Source: Pseudomonas fluorescens (GTDB taxonomy: Bacteria > Pseudomonadota > Gammaproteobacteria > Pseudomonadales > Pseudomonadaceae). Taken from it: DNA of 64,000 bases. The position numbers and the translations under genes were made by a program. The stretch lies in the NCBI RefSeq assembly GCF_000730425.1, contig NZ_CP008896.1, positions 5,828,001 through 5,892,000 on the forward strand, given 5' to 3'. Shown piece by piece: positions 7,762 to 15,647 of the stretch (the stretch's first letter is position 1; each line of letters starts with the position of its first letter). Under the pieces are notes generated by a model. The model ran no database searches. It was not told the DNA's origin and saw only the letters and a program-made list of their open reading frames with translations.

Positions 7762-8352
7762 TCAGATCAGATCTTGGGTCAGGGCGAGAGTGGCGAAGTT
7801 GTCGGCCATGATGGCCATTTCAGTCTGCTGTACATGTTCGGCGCTGAGGATGCCGCCTTTGTAAGGCAGGTCGCGGGTGGCGCAGGCGTCTTCCACCAGG
7901 GTGCAGCGAAAGCCCAGGTTCTTCGCCGCACGCACGGTGGTGCTGACGCTGGAGTGGCTCATGAAGCCGCAGACGATCAAGTCCAGGGAGCCCAGGTCCT
8001 GCAGGGTTTTTTCCAGGGGAGTGCCATGGAAGGCGCTGGGCAGCAGCTTGCCGATGATGGTTTCGCCGTCCTGCGGCTCCAGGCCGGGGATGAACTCGCC
8101 GCGCTCGCCTTGAGGGTCGAACAGGCCACCGACGGTGCCCAGGTGGCGGACATGCACGATCGGGCGCCCGGCCTTGCGCGCGGCAGCGCTCAGTAGCTTG
8201 ATGTTTTCCACGGCGGCGTCCATGCCCGACAGGGCGAGCGGGCCGCTCAAGTATTCTTTCTGGGCATCGATGATCACAAGGGTCGCGTGGCTCAAATTGG
8301 CCGGTGCGTAACCGCGACCGCTGAGTTGAAACATCGTCTTTGGAACGGACAT
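7762..8352 (-). CDS. Isochorismatase-fold (cysteine-hydrolase family) protein with Ser at the Cys position
   Basis: 196 residues, one isochorismatase-like domain. Of the D-K-C triad of cysteine hydrolases, the Asp (Asp29 in 'LVIIDAQKEY') and Lys (Lys102 in 'IIGKLLPSAF') are present. The nucleophile box reads 'VCGFMSHSSVSTTVR', with Ser135 where most family members have Cys (M-T-H-x-C-V-S-T-T). The cis-peptide/HVRH region and the C-terminal 'DACATRDL' block are conserved. Hydrolysis of amides or N-carbamoyl compounds is typical of the family, but with Ser the chemistry may differ. CAGGAG precedes the ATG; the divergent neighbour is prmB. Confidence 0.85.
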   Translation of the reverse strand: MSVPKTMFQLSGRGYAPANLSHATLVIIDAQKEYLSGPLALSGMDAAVENIKLLSAAARKAGRPIVHVRHLGTVGGLFDPQGERGEFIPGLEPQDGETIIGKLLPSAFHGTPLEKTLQDLGSLDLIVCGFMSHSSVSTTVRAAKNLGFRCTLVEDACATRDLPYKGGILSAEHVQQTEMAIMADNFATLALTQDLI

Positions 8353-8591
8353 TCTGGGGCTCCTGTGAGTGGGGCTTTTGCGACATTGTCCTCTGGCTGA
8401 GCGGTTCTGTGAATCGCTACTAACGTAAGGTGCGCCGTTGTTGGCCTACAGCCCTGTCAAGAGGGGCTGCTGTGTAACAGAAAAACCTTGAATCAGGTTG
8501 GATCTGACGTTTCGCAAAGGTTTTTCATACATCGTCCGTACAGCTTAAGGCTGTTAGAATTGCCAGTCGTTTTTTCCTGGAGCTTGCCCCC
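8353..8591. promoter_or_regulatory. Divergent intergenic region between the hydrolase-like gene and prmB
   Basis: 239 bases separating divergent genes must hold both promoters. A plausible -10 for prmB is ttagaat at 8552-8558, about 35 bases before the GTG. No clear -35 or operator was recognised. Confidence 0.3.
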
Positions 8592-9500
8592 GTGATCACT
8601 TCCCGCCTGCGCACCTTGCGCGACCATATCCGTTGGGCTGTCAGCCGTTTCCATGGGGAAGACCTGTTTTTTGGCCATGGTACCGACAATGCCTGGGATG
8701 AAGCCCGGCAATTGGTATTGGGTGCGCTGCACCTGCCTTGGGAAATTGCCGACAGCTATCTGGACTGCAACCTCGAAGAAGAAGAAATTTCCCACGTGCA
8801 GCGCCTGCTGCATCGACGCATTCACGAACGCGTACCCACCGCCTACCTGTTGAACGAAGCCTGGTTCTGCGGCATGTCTTTTATCGTCGATGAGCGCGTG
8901 CTGATCCCGCGCTCACCGATTGGCGAACTGATCGAAAACCGTTTCGAACCCTGGCTCGCCCAACCGCCCGCCCGCATCCTCGACCTGTGTACCGGCTCCG
9001 GTTGTATCGGCATTGCCTGCGCCTATGAGTTCCAGGAGGCCGAAGTGGTGCTGGGGGACTTGTCCTACGAAGCGCTAGAGGTGGCTAACCAGAACATCGA
9101 GCGCCATGGCGTCGACGAGCGGGTGTACACCGTGCAGGGTGACGGCTTCGACGGTTTGCCCGGCCAGCGCTTTGACCTGATTGTGTCCAACCCGCCGTAT
9201 GTCGATGCCGAAGACTTTGCCGACATGCCCGACGAGTACCAGCACGAACCCGAGTTGGGCCTGGCCTGCGGCGATGATGGTTTGAACCTGGTACGCCGGA
9301 TGCTGGCCGAGGCGGCTGATCATCTGACCGAAAAGGGGCTGCTGATTGTCGAGGTGGGGAACAGCCAGGTACACGTTGAAGCGTTGTACCCGCAAGTGGA
9401 TTTTGCCTGGCTGGAGTTCAGGAACGGTGGCCATGGTGTGTTCATGCTGACGGCGGAGCAGTGCCGGATGCATCAGGCGGTGTTTGCCGCCTGCGTCTGA
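8592..9500 (+). CDS. prmB: Ribosomal protein L3 N5-glutamine methyltransferase (PrmB)
   Basis: 302 residues, GTG start with CTGGAG about 10 bases upstream. It uses S-adenosylmethionine to methylate a glutamine of ribosomal protein L3. An N-terminal helical domain (1-100, including '[18 protein letters not shown]') is followed by the methyltransferase domain: motif I '[14 protein letters not shown]', '[14 protein letters not shown]', and the N5-glutamine methyltransferase signature '[14 protein letters not shown]' containing NPPY. The N-terminal '[18 protein letters not shown]' is characteristic of PrmB rather than PrmC. Cytoplasmic; monocistronic with a REP after it. Confidence 0.93.
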   Translation: MITSRLRTLRDHIRWAVSRFHGEDLFFGHGTDNAWDEARQLVLGALHLPWEIADSYLDCNLEEEEISHVQRLLHRRIHERVPTAYLLNEAWFCGMSFIVDERVLIPRSPIGELIENRFEPWLAQPPARILDLCTGSGCIGIACAYEFQEAEVVLGDLSYEALEVANQNIERHGVDERVYTVQGDGFDGLPGQRFDLIVSNPPYVDAEDFADMPDEYQHEPELGLACGDDGLNLVRRMLAEAADHLTEKGLLIVEVGNSQVHVEALYPQVDFAWLEFRNGGHGVFMLTAEQCRMHQAVFAACV

Positions 9501-9511
9501 TCGATATCCCC

Positions 9512-9579
9512 TGTAGGAGCCCGGCTTGCCGGCGATGGTGATCTTACTGGTGCCATCGCCGGCAAGCCGGGCTCTTACA
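9512..9579. repeat. REP inverted pair (GGAGCCCGGCTTGCCGGCGATGG type)
   Basis: The arms taggagcccggcttgccggc and gccggcaagccgggctctta are inverted around a short spacer. It lies between convergent genes prmB and the membrane-anchored coiled-coil gene. Confidence 0.9.
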
Positions 9580-9596
9580 AAGGTAGGCGCATGGGT

Positions 9597-10400
9597 TTAG
9601 CGATGTGTCGCAATCCAGATCAATAACCCCGCCTGGAACACGGTAAACGCCACCAGGCAGGTGATGGTGAAGCGCAAACCGCTGTCTTCGCGCTTGAACT
9701 TGATAACCTTTTCTTCTTCGTGGCGCAGTTTCACTTCCTGTTCCGCCAGATTCTGCTCGGCCTGCTGCAGCATCTGCGCCGCTTCCAGGATCTCCACGAA
9801 CTGCACCTTCTCGGTATTCCAGCTGTCCAGCACTTCGCTGACCTTGCTCGGCTGCACATGCCCCTTCAGATGCTGGACATCGGCATAGGCCACATCAAAC
9901 CCCTGAATACGCAAAAAATGGTCGCGCCGCAGGCGCGTGGCTTCGTTCAGTGCGTCTTTGTTCGCCAGATCGATGCCGTCGACGCGATAGTGCGACCACT
10001 TCTTTTTCGCCCACGCGGCGCCTTGCGCCACCAGAAAACGGCCAAGGCCACGGTTCGCCGGTTCGATTTCCAGGCTGTTACCTGGGCCGAAATGCACGCG
10101 GTGAGTGGCGTGGTCGACCCACACATCCAGGTGATTCTGTTCACGCCGTACCCGTTGGGCGGGCAATTGGATGACCATGCGCAGCAGGCTGTGGTCCTTG
10201 TTGTTGCGTTCGGCGTAGCCAAACTGCACAAAGCGTAAGGGGCGGGCGCCAGTGGCGCGGTCAGTGGCCAAGGGCGCCAGGCGCAGCATCTTGAAGTGTT
10301 CGGCCTCAACCTCCGCCCACGGCAGCGCAGCCGCAGTCGCCGCTTCGGTGTCGGCGGTGGTTTCGGCGGGAGGTTGGGGTACTGCTTCGGTGTTCGTCAT
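9597..10400 (-). CDS. Conserved hypothetical protein with C-terminal membrane anchor
   Basis: 267 residues from the ATG at 10398-10400 (AGGATCG upstream); the frame open to 10553 adds non-conserved sequence. An acidic, Ala-rich N-terminus (1-35) leads to a mixed domain (about 36-180) and a helical stretch rich in E, Q, K (about 195-245, predicted coiled coil). The C-terminal hydrophobic segment 'LVAFTVFQAGLLIWIA' would tail-anchor the protein in the inner membrane. I do not recognise a catalytic motif. Function unknown. Confidence 0.7.
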   Translation of the reverse strand: MTNTEAVPQPPAETTADTEAATAAALPWAEVEAEHFKMLRLAPLATDRATGARPLRFVQFGYAERNNKDHSLLRMVIQLPAQRVRREQNHLDVWVDHATHRVHFGPGNSLEIEPANRGLGRFLVAQGAAWAKKKWSHYRVDGIDLANKDALNEATRLRRDHFLRIQGFDVAYADVQHLKGHVQPSKVSEVLDSWNTEKVQFVEILEAAQMLQQAEQNLAEQEVKLRHEEEKVIKFKREDSGLRFTITCLVAFTVFQAGLLIWIATHR

Positions 10401-10500
10401 TCGGCGCGATCCTGTCCAAGCCCAGCAAGTCGACAGGCTTTTTGCTGTCGACCCTGTGCTTATCGGCCGTTTTCTCCAGGACTGGAGGGGCAATAACCGC

Positions 10501-11463
10501 TTATCGGGGGCGAAGTCCGTCGATAAAGCCCACCAGGCGCCTGCCCAGCGCATCGGCGAGGGGCAATTGCGGGTCGTTGTAGGAGCTCAACTGCTGTTTC
10601 ACGTCGTTGGGCACGATCCGCATGACGTGGTTCATGCCAGGAATCACCGCCAGTTCGGCGTCGGGTTTGGCCTGCTTGAGCTTTTCGGCATCAGCCACTC
10701 CCACTTGCAGGTCGGTGGTGCCCTGGACAATCAGGGCCGGCATCGTCAGGCGGGCGAAAGCCGCCGCAGGATCAGCACGAAACAGGCTGATCAGGTAAGG
10801 CTGCACGCTGGGGCGAAAAATCCCCTGCAACGGGCCGGGCACATCGGCATCCACCTGGCCGGCCTTGAGCCGATCAAGAATCTGGTTACTGCGCAGCAGC
10901 AGGGCTGGTGGCATGTGATCCGCCAGTTGCTGGCGAATCACCTGGTCCACCGGGCGGGCACTGCCGGACAGGGAAATCACCCCGGCGGGCCCGAGTTCAG
11001 GGGCGGCGAGGGCTGCCACCAAGGCGCCTTCACTGTGGCCCAGCACCACCAAGGGCCCGAATCGTGGGTCGGCCTTGAGCAGTTTGCCCCAGGCCACCGC
11101 GTCTGCTACATAGGCGTCCAGCGTCAGGTTGCGCTCGTCGGGCGTGGCCTTGAGGCTGGCGGCCACGCCGCGTTTGTCGTAGCGCACGCTGGCAATATTA
11201 TGGCGGGCCAGGACCCAGGCCAGGCGCTTGAGGCTGTCGTTGCGTGCCCCTTCGGCGCTGTTGCCGTTGCGGTCGGTGGGGCCGGAGCCCGCAATGATCA
11301 GCACCACGGGCACGGGTTTGGCAGATTGGGGCAGCAGTAGCGAGCCAAACAACTCGCCGCTGCCGGTGTCCAGGCTGATGGGGCGTTGCAACACCACAGG
11401 GGCGGCGGCGTGGGCAGCGGTACAGATCAGGGTGAGGGTGAACAGTAAAACTCGCAGCATCAT
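10501..11463 (-). CDS. Secreted alpha/beta hydrolase
   Basis: 320 residues. The signal peptide 'MMLRVLLFTLTLICTAAHAA' ends at an AHA-A cleavage site, so the product is periplasmic or exported. The alpha/beta-hydrolase core shows 'VLIIAGSGPTDRNGN' (oxyanion region), the nucleophile elbow 'VLGHSEGAL' (Ser in GHSEG), 'QGTTDLQVGVADAE' with the acidic residue, and 'IPGMNHVMR' with the catalytic His. This arrangement resembles serine aminopeptidase/esterase proteins with a secretion signal. The substrate is unknown. Either of two adjacent ATGs (11461-11463 or 11458-11460) could start it; no strong ribosome-binding site is seen. Confidence 0.85.
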   Translation of the reverse strand: MMLRVLLFTLTLICTAAHAAAPVVLQRPISLDTGSGELFGSLLLPQSAKPVPVVLIIAGSGPTDRNGNSAEGARNDSLKRLAWVLARHNIASVRYDKRGVAASLKATPDERNLTLDAYVADAVAWGKLLKADPRFGPLVVLGHSEGALVAALAAPELGPAGVISLSGSARPVDQVIRQQLADHMPPALLLRSNQILDRLKAGQVDADVPGPLQGIFRPSVQPYLISLFRADPAAAFARLTMPALIVQGTTDLQVGVADAEKLKQAKPDAELAVIPGMNHVMRIVPNDVKQQLSSYNDPQLPLADALGRRLVGFIDGLRPR

Positions 11464-11605
11464 CGCGCCATCATCAGGAAGGTGCCGGTTGGACCAACGT
11501 CTACCGGGAAGGTTTCGAGGATGAACTACTGAGTGAGCCTGCGTATACTGGCGTGCTTAGTTATCACGGTTGAGTTGATTCAACTGATTTCACGGAGCGC
11601 TGTGC

Positions 11606-12697
11606 ATGTCCGGCAATACCTACGGCAAGCTGTTCACTGTCACCACCGCAGGCGAAAGCCATGGTCCGGCGTTGGTCGCCATTGTCGACGGCTGCCCGCC
11701 CGGCCTTGAGCTGTCCCTGGACGATCTGCAGCGTGACCTCGACCGCCGCAAGCCCGGCACCAGCCGCCACACCACCCAGCGCCAGGAGCCCGACGAAGTC
11801 GAAATCCTCTCCGGCGTGTTCGAAGGCCGCACCACCGGGTGCGCCATCGGCCTGTTGATCCGCAACACCGACCAGAAGTCCAAGGACTACTCGGCGATCA
11901 AGGACCTGTTCCGCCCGGCTCACGCCGACTACACCTATCACCATAAATACGGCGAGCGCGACTACCGTGGCGGTGGCCGCAGTTCGGCGCGGGAAACCGC
12001 GATGCGCGTGGCCGCCGGTGCCATTGCCAAGAAGTACCTGGCCACCCAGGGCATTGTCATTCGTGGCTACATGAGCCAGTTGGGCCCTATCGAAATCCCG
12101 TTCAAGACCTGGGACAGCGTGCAAGACAACGCCTTCTTCAGCGCCGACCCGGACAAGGTGCCGGAGCTGGAAGCCTATATGGACCAGTTGCGCCGTGACC
12201 AGGATTCGGTGGGTGCGAAAATCACCGTGGTCGCCGAAGGGGTGATGCCGGGCCTGGGCGAGCCGATTTTCGACCGCCTGGATGCCGAACTGGCCCACGC
12301 GCTGATGAGCATCAATGCGGTCAAGGGCGTGGAAATCGGTGCCGGTTTCGCCTGTGTTGCCCAGCGCGGCACCGAGCATCGCGATGAACTGACCCCCGAA
12401 GGCTTTGTCAGCAACAACGCTGGCGGCATTCTTGGCGGTATCTCGTCCGGCCAGCCGATCGTAGCGCACCTGGCGCTCAAGCCGACGTCGAGCATCACCA
12501 CGCCGGGGCGTTCCATCGACGTACATGGCAACCCGGTGGAGGTGATCACCAAAGGCCGCCATGACCCTTGCGTCGGTATCCGCGCCACGCCGATTGCCGA
12601 GGCAATGATGGCCATTGTGCTGATGGACCACCTGCTGCGTCACCGTGGGCAGAATGCCGATGTACGCGTCAGTACCCCGGTGTTGGGCCAGCTGTGA
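11606..12697 (+). CDS. aroC: Chorismate synthase (AroC)
   Basis: 363 residues, full family length. Converts 5-enolpyruvylshikimate-3-phosphate to chorismate, using reduced FMN as cofactor, the last step of the shikimate pathway in the cytoplasm. Family motifs: '[17 protein letters not shown]' at the N-terminus, '[18 protein letters not shown]' and '[18 protein letters not shown]' (FMN/phosphate binding), and '[17 protein letters not shown]' at the C-terminus. CGGAGCG precedes the ATG. The MFS gene follows within 10 bases, so they are probably cotranscribed. The substrate-forming EPSP synthase is encoded at the far end of this window. Confidence 0.96.
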   Translation: MSGNTYGKLFTVTTAGESHGPALVAIVDGCPPGLELSLDDLQRDLDRRKPGTSRHTTQRQEPDEVEILSGVFEGRTTGCAIGLLIRNTDQKSKDYSAIKDLFRPAHADYTYHHKYGERDYRGGGRSSARETAMRVAAGAIAKKYLATQGIVIRGYMSQLGPIEIPFKTWDSVQDNAFFSADPDKVPELEAYMDQLRRDQDSVGAKITVVAEGVMPGLGEPIFDRLDAELAHALMSINAVKGVEIGAGFACVAQRGTEHRDELTPEGFVSNNAGGILGGISSGQPIVAHLALKPTSSITTPGRSIDVHGNPVEVITKGRHDPCVGIRATPIAEAMMAIVLMDHLLRHRGQNADVRVSTPVLGQL

Positions 12698-12707
12698 CGG
12701 TCTGACC

Positions 12708-13856
12708 GTGACAGCACTCCCGTACTGGCGACTTTCCAGCTTCTACCTGTTTTATTTCGCCCTGCTGGGGGCGACGGCGCCGTTCCTGGCGCTGTACTTC
12801 CATCATCTGGGGTTCTCCAGCGCGCGCATTGGCGAGTTGGTAGCGATCCCGATGCTGATGCGTTGCGTAGCACCGAATATCTGGGGCTGGCTGGGGGATT
12901 ACACCGGGCGGCGCCTGGCCATCGTGCGGTTTGGCGCGGTGTGCACGTTGCTCAGTTTTTCGCTGATCTTTGTCAGCCAGAGCTACGCCTGGCTGGCGTT
13001 GGTGATGGCCCTGCATGCGTTCTTCTGGCATGCGGTACTGCCGCAGTTCGAGGTCATCACCCTGGCGCACCTGCAAGGCCAGACCTCACGCTACAGCCAG
13101 GTCCGCCTGTGGGGCTCTGTCGGATTTATTCTCGCCGTCGTCGCCCTGGGACGGCTGTTCGAGGCCCTGAGCCTGGATATCTACCCGGTGGCGATCGTGT
13201 TGATCATGGCCGGCATCATCGGTGCCAGCGTGTGGGTGCCTAACGCCCAGCCGGCCTCTACCGGTGATCGCGGAGCCGGCGATGGCTTCCTGCGGCAGTT
13301 GCGCAGCCCTGGCGTGCTGGCGTTTTATGCGTGTGTCGCCTTGATGCAAATGAGCCATGGCCCGTACTACACCTTCCTCACCCTGCACCTGGAAAACCTC
13401 GGCTACAGCCGTGGCGTGATCGGCCTGTTGTGGGCCCTGGGCGTGGTGGCGGAAGTGTTGATGTTCATGGCCATGAGCCGGATTCTCACGCGTTTCTCGG
13501 TGCGCCGGGTGCTGGTGGCCAGCTTCCTGTTGGCTGCGTTGCGCTGGTTGTTGCTGGGATCGTTCGCCGAATTCCTGTGGGTGCTGCTGCTCGCCCAAGT
13601 GCTGCATGCCGCGACCTTTGGCAGCTTTCATGCGGCGGCCATCCAGTTTGTGCAGCGCAGCTTCGGCGCGCGCCAGCAAGGCCAGGGCCAGGCCCTTTAT
13701 GCGGCGCTGGCCGGCACCGGCGGCGCCCTGGGTGCCTTGTATTCCGGGTACAGCTGGAACCTGTTGGGGCCGACCCTAACATTCAGTATCGCCAGCCTCG
13801 CGGCCCTGGCCGCCGCGTTGATCATAGCCCTGCGCTTGCCCGAGGAACAGTTGTGA
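12708..13856 (+). CDS. MFS transporter (HcaT/nucleoside-symporter-like)
   Basis: 382 residues from a GTG at 12708, ten bases after the aroC stop; the frame upstream lies inside aroC. Twelve hydrophobic segments begin at 'SFYLFYFALLGATAPFLALY'. 'GFSSARIGELVAIPMLMRCVAPNIWG' and 'RYSQVRLWGSVGFILAVV' are typical of the MFS_1-like/HcaT group found next to aroC in Pseudomonas. The substrate is unknown. Transcription is probably coupled to aroC. Confidence 0.88.
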   Translation: MTALPYWRLSSFYLFYFALLGATAPFLALYFHHLGFSSARIGELVAIPMLMRCVAPNIWGWLGDYTGRRLAIVRFGAVCTLLSFSLIFVSQSYAWLALVMALHAFFWHAVLPQFEVITLAHLQGQTSRYSQVRLWGSVGFILAVVALGRLFEALSLDIYPVAIVLIMAGIIGASVWVPNAQPASTGDRGAGDGFLRQLRSPGVLAFYACVALMQMSHGPYYTFLTLHLENLGYSRGVIGLLWALGVVAEVLMFMAMSRILTRFSVRRVLVASFLLAALRWLLLGSFAEFLWVLLLAQVLHAATFGSFHAAAIQFVQRSFGARQQGQGQALYAALAGTGGALGALYSGYSWNLLGPTLTFSIASLAALAAALIIALRLPEEQL

Positions 13857-13902
13857 GCCTGGCCCATCATCTGCAGACTTTTACCGCCCGAGGACCTTTT
13901 TC

Positions 13903-14448
13903 ATGAGCATTCTTTGCGTTTATCACGTTGCCACCCCGGACACTCCAAACAAGGTTCTGACCCACGCTGACGATATTGCCGCGACCCTGGCCGAGCAGGG
14001 CGTGGGCTTCGAGCGCTGGCCGGCCAACACCCGCATCGAGGCCGGTGCCAGCGCGGCCGAGGTGATGGCGGCGTACCAAACGCAGATCGACAGTTGGATG
14101 ACAGCACAGGGCTATACGCAGGTGGAGGTGCTGAGTGTGAACGGCGAGCATCCGCAAAAGAGCGCCCTTGCTGCAAGTTTGCGCGATGAATATCGCCAGG
14201 ATGCCGCCGAAATCCGCTTGTTCGCCGCAGGGCGGGGCTTGCTTGGCTTGCACATCGACGATTACGTCTACACGGTGCTCTGCGAAAAACACGACCTGCT
14301 GCGCATCCCGGCGGGCATGTCGCGCTGGTTTGACCTGGGAGAAGAGCCGCGTGTGGTTGCCATCAGCCTGTTCAAGACGGCGTCCGGAGCCGTGGCGCAA
14401 GTGACCGGCAGTGACATCGCCCAAGGTTTCCCCGGGTTGGATGATTGA
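13903..14448 (+). CDS. Acireductone dioxygenase-like protein lacking most metal ligands
   Basis: 181 residues, the normal ARD/MtnD length, with clear cupin similarity: 'VYHVATPDTPNKVLTH' at the N-terminus and 'GRGLLGLHIDDYVYTVLCEK' in the core. Active MtnD binds Fe or Ni through the H-x-H-x-x-x-E box and a later His. Here the box reads 'DEYRQDAAEIR' (Tyr97, Gln99, only Glu103 kept) and 'PAGMSRWFDLG' has Arg141 in place of the fourth ligand. Three of four ligands are therefore gone while the reading frame is intact. The partner genes mtnB and mtnC, usual neighbours in Pseudomonas, are absent. Normal MtnD activity is unlikely. The ATG start lies 46 bases after the MFS stop. Confidence 0.85.
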   Translation: MSILCVYHVATPDTPNKVLTHADDIAATLAEQGVGFERWPANTRIEAGASAAEVMAAYQTQIDSWMTAQGYTQVEVLSVNGEHPQKSALAASLRDEYRQDAAEIRLFAAGRGLLGLHIDDYVYTVLCEKHDLLRIPAGMSRWFDLGEEPRVVAISLFKTASGAVAQVTGSDIAQGFPGLDD

Positions 14449-14464
14449 CGTTAGTTCACTATCT

Positions 14465-14502
14465 ACAAACTTATTCAATACGCTCAAGTTGGATAAGTTT
14501 GT
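14465..14502. promoter_or_regulatory. 14-bp inverted repeat upstream of the LuxR-type gene
   Basis: acaaacttattcaa (14465-14478) is repeated inverted as ttggataagtttgt (14489-14502) with one mismatch and a 10-base spacer. No T run follows, so it is a weak terminator candidate; its size fits an operator or a small RNA hairpin. It lies 160 bases before the regulator start and 16 after the MtnD-like stop. Confidence 0.45.
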
Positions 14503-14662
14503 GGGAATGGGCTTTATAGTTTGTAAGTTACAGCTATTTGTCCGTGGGTCGATGTGTTAATCCCAGGCTTTATGTAACTCTCCCGTCGTTGTGCATTTCG
14601 TCTGTCAATAGGAGGAGTCCGAATATTGGCAGTGCAAATCAATAAGAGACGCAGAGGTATGC

Positions 14663-14965
14663 ATGAGCAGCCCAGAGGAGCCGAGCCCATCCGTGGATCC
14701 TACCCCAGACCAAGCCTGTGAGCAGGCGTCCGTCGATAGAGCCGACGGCGTACAACTGGCGTTGCCGGATAAACCGCTGACAGCCAAGGAGTTGGAAGTA
14801 CTGCGCTGGGCCACGGAAGGCAAGACCGTATGGGAAATCAGCCGGATCCGTTGTGTCTCACAGGCCACGGTGAAGTTTCATCTGCGCAATATCTACTGCA
14901 AGTTGCACGTCAGTAACCGGGTCCAGGCGGTAAGCGAGGCGATCAAGCGTGGCCTGTGCGGGTAA
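14663..14965 (+). CDS. Solo LuxR-type HTH transcriptional regulator
   Basis: 100 residues, start ATG with AGAGG six bases upstream. A Pro/Glu-rich N-terminus (1-35) with no recognisable sensing domain precedes a GerE/LuxR helix-turn-helix (about 38-98): 'PLTAKELEVLRWATEGKTVW', 'SQATVKFHLRNIYCKLHVSN' and 'RVQAVSEAIKRGL' contain the recognition helix. It should be a DNA-binding protein. Without autoinducer or receiver domain its control must come from expression level or a partner. Target unknown; the inverted repeat upstream could be its own site. Confidence 0.88.
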   Translation: MSSPEEPSPSVDPTPDQACEQASVDRADGVQLALPDKPLTAKELEVLRWATEGKTVWEISRIRCVSQATVKFHLRNIYCKLHVSNRVQAVSEAIKRGLCG

Positions 14966-15000
14966 AAAAAGGGCCGTGAAGCACAATGGCTTCACGGCCC
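14964..15000 (-). terminator. Rho-independent terminator of the DUF3509 gene
   Basis: A perfect 12-bp stem (14971-14982 with 14989-15000, loop acaatg) is followed on the minus strand by seven T residues (a run at 14964-14970). It ends the minus-strand gene at 15019 and sits directly after the regulator stop, so it may also block read-through from the plus side. Confidence 0.9.
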
Positions 15001-15018
15001 CGGGAAACAAACCGGTAC

Positions 15019-15297
15019 TCAGGCCGAGTGGTAGGTCGGCAGGGCGAAACGGTGCTGGCTCTGCAGCATCGAAATCTGCGGCAGCTCACTGGCCTGCTCG
15101 GCCAGGTCACGACGAATAGCGCTGATGACCCAGGTCAGTTGGTCAGCCGTGTGCAGTTGCTGGTACGAGATCGAACGCTTGATCTGCTTGCCCTCGGTGT
15201 TGCGCAGGGTCAGCAGGATGCCACCATCCGGACGCGGTTGGGTGGTGACGTCGTAGTTGGAGAATACAGAAGCGAATTTGTCTTGGATCAGGCTCAT
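15019..15297 (-). CDS. DUF3509 domain protein
   Basis: 92 residues from the ATG at 15295-15297, which has GGAG about nine bases upstream; an ATG at 15312 is also in frame but has no such site. The sequence starts MSLIQDKFASVFSNYDVTTQ and continues with 'PRPDGGILLTLRN' and 'KRSISYQQLHTADQLTWV', matching the small soluble DUF3509 proteins that are nearly confined to Pseudomonas. Function unknown. Its promoter must lie in the AT-rich region at 15360-15420. Confidence 0.8.
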   Translation of the reverse strand: MSLIQDKFASVFSNYDVTTQPRPDGGILLTLRNTEGKQIKRSISYQQLHTADQLTWVISAIRRDLAEQASELPQISMLQSQHRFALPTYHSA

Positions 15298-15647
15298 GTC
15301 TATCGGCTCCATTGGCTCGTGTTGTGCGGCATGGAGAGATAGGTGCAGTGATTGTGCCAGTATCGTGATTTATAGAAATATCTTATAAATCAATATCTTA
15401 TAAAAAATAGAAGTTTTCGATTTCGTGCAATATGCATGAATGGCCATCGTGCATCCTGCATTTTGCGTTATAGCTCGGTGACGAACGGTGCTGGGCTCCA
15501 TTCCTTCGTGGGATACAAAACATTGCAAATCCTGCGTGTACAGCCAAGGAATGGCTGGCGTATTTTCCTGCAAGTCATTTAGGAGCGGTCCTACACCGCA
15601 TGCAGGCCCGCAGACCCTACGAATAATAAGAAAAAGGACTTCTGTGC
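15298..15647. promoter_or_regulatory. AT-rich divergent region with tandem atatcttataaa repeats
   Basis: 350 bases between divergent genes. The 12-mer atatcttataaa occurs twice, at 15378-15389 and 15393-15404, a 15-base period, within a markedly AT-rich stretch (about 15360-15420). This could be a pair of promoter elements or a binding site for an AT-specific protein. No gene is supported here; the short open frames lack ribosome-binding sites. Confidence 0.4.
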
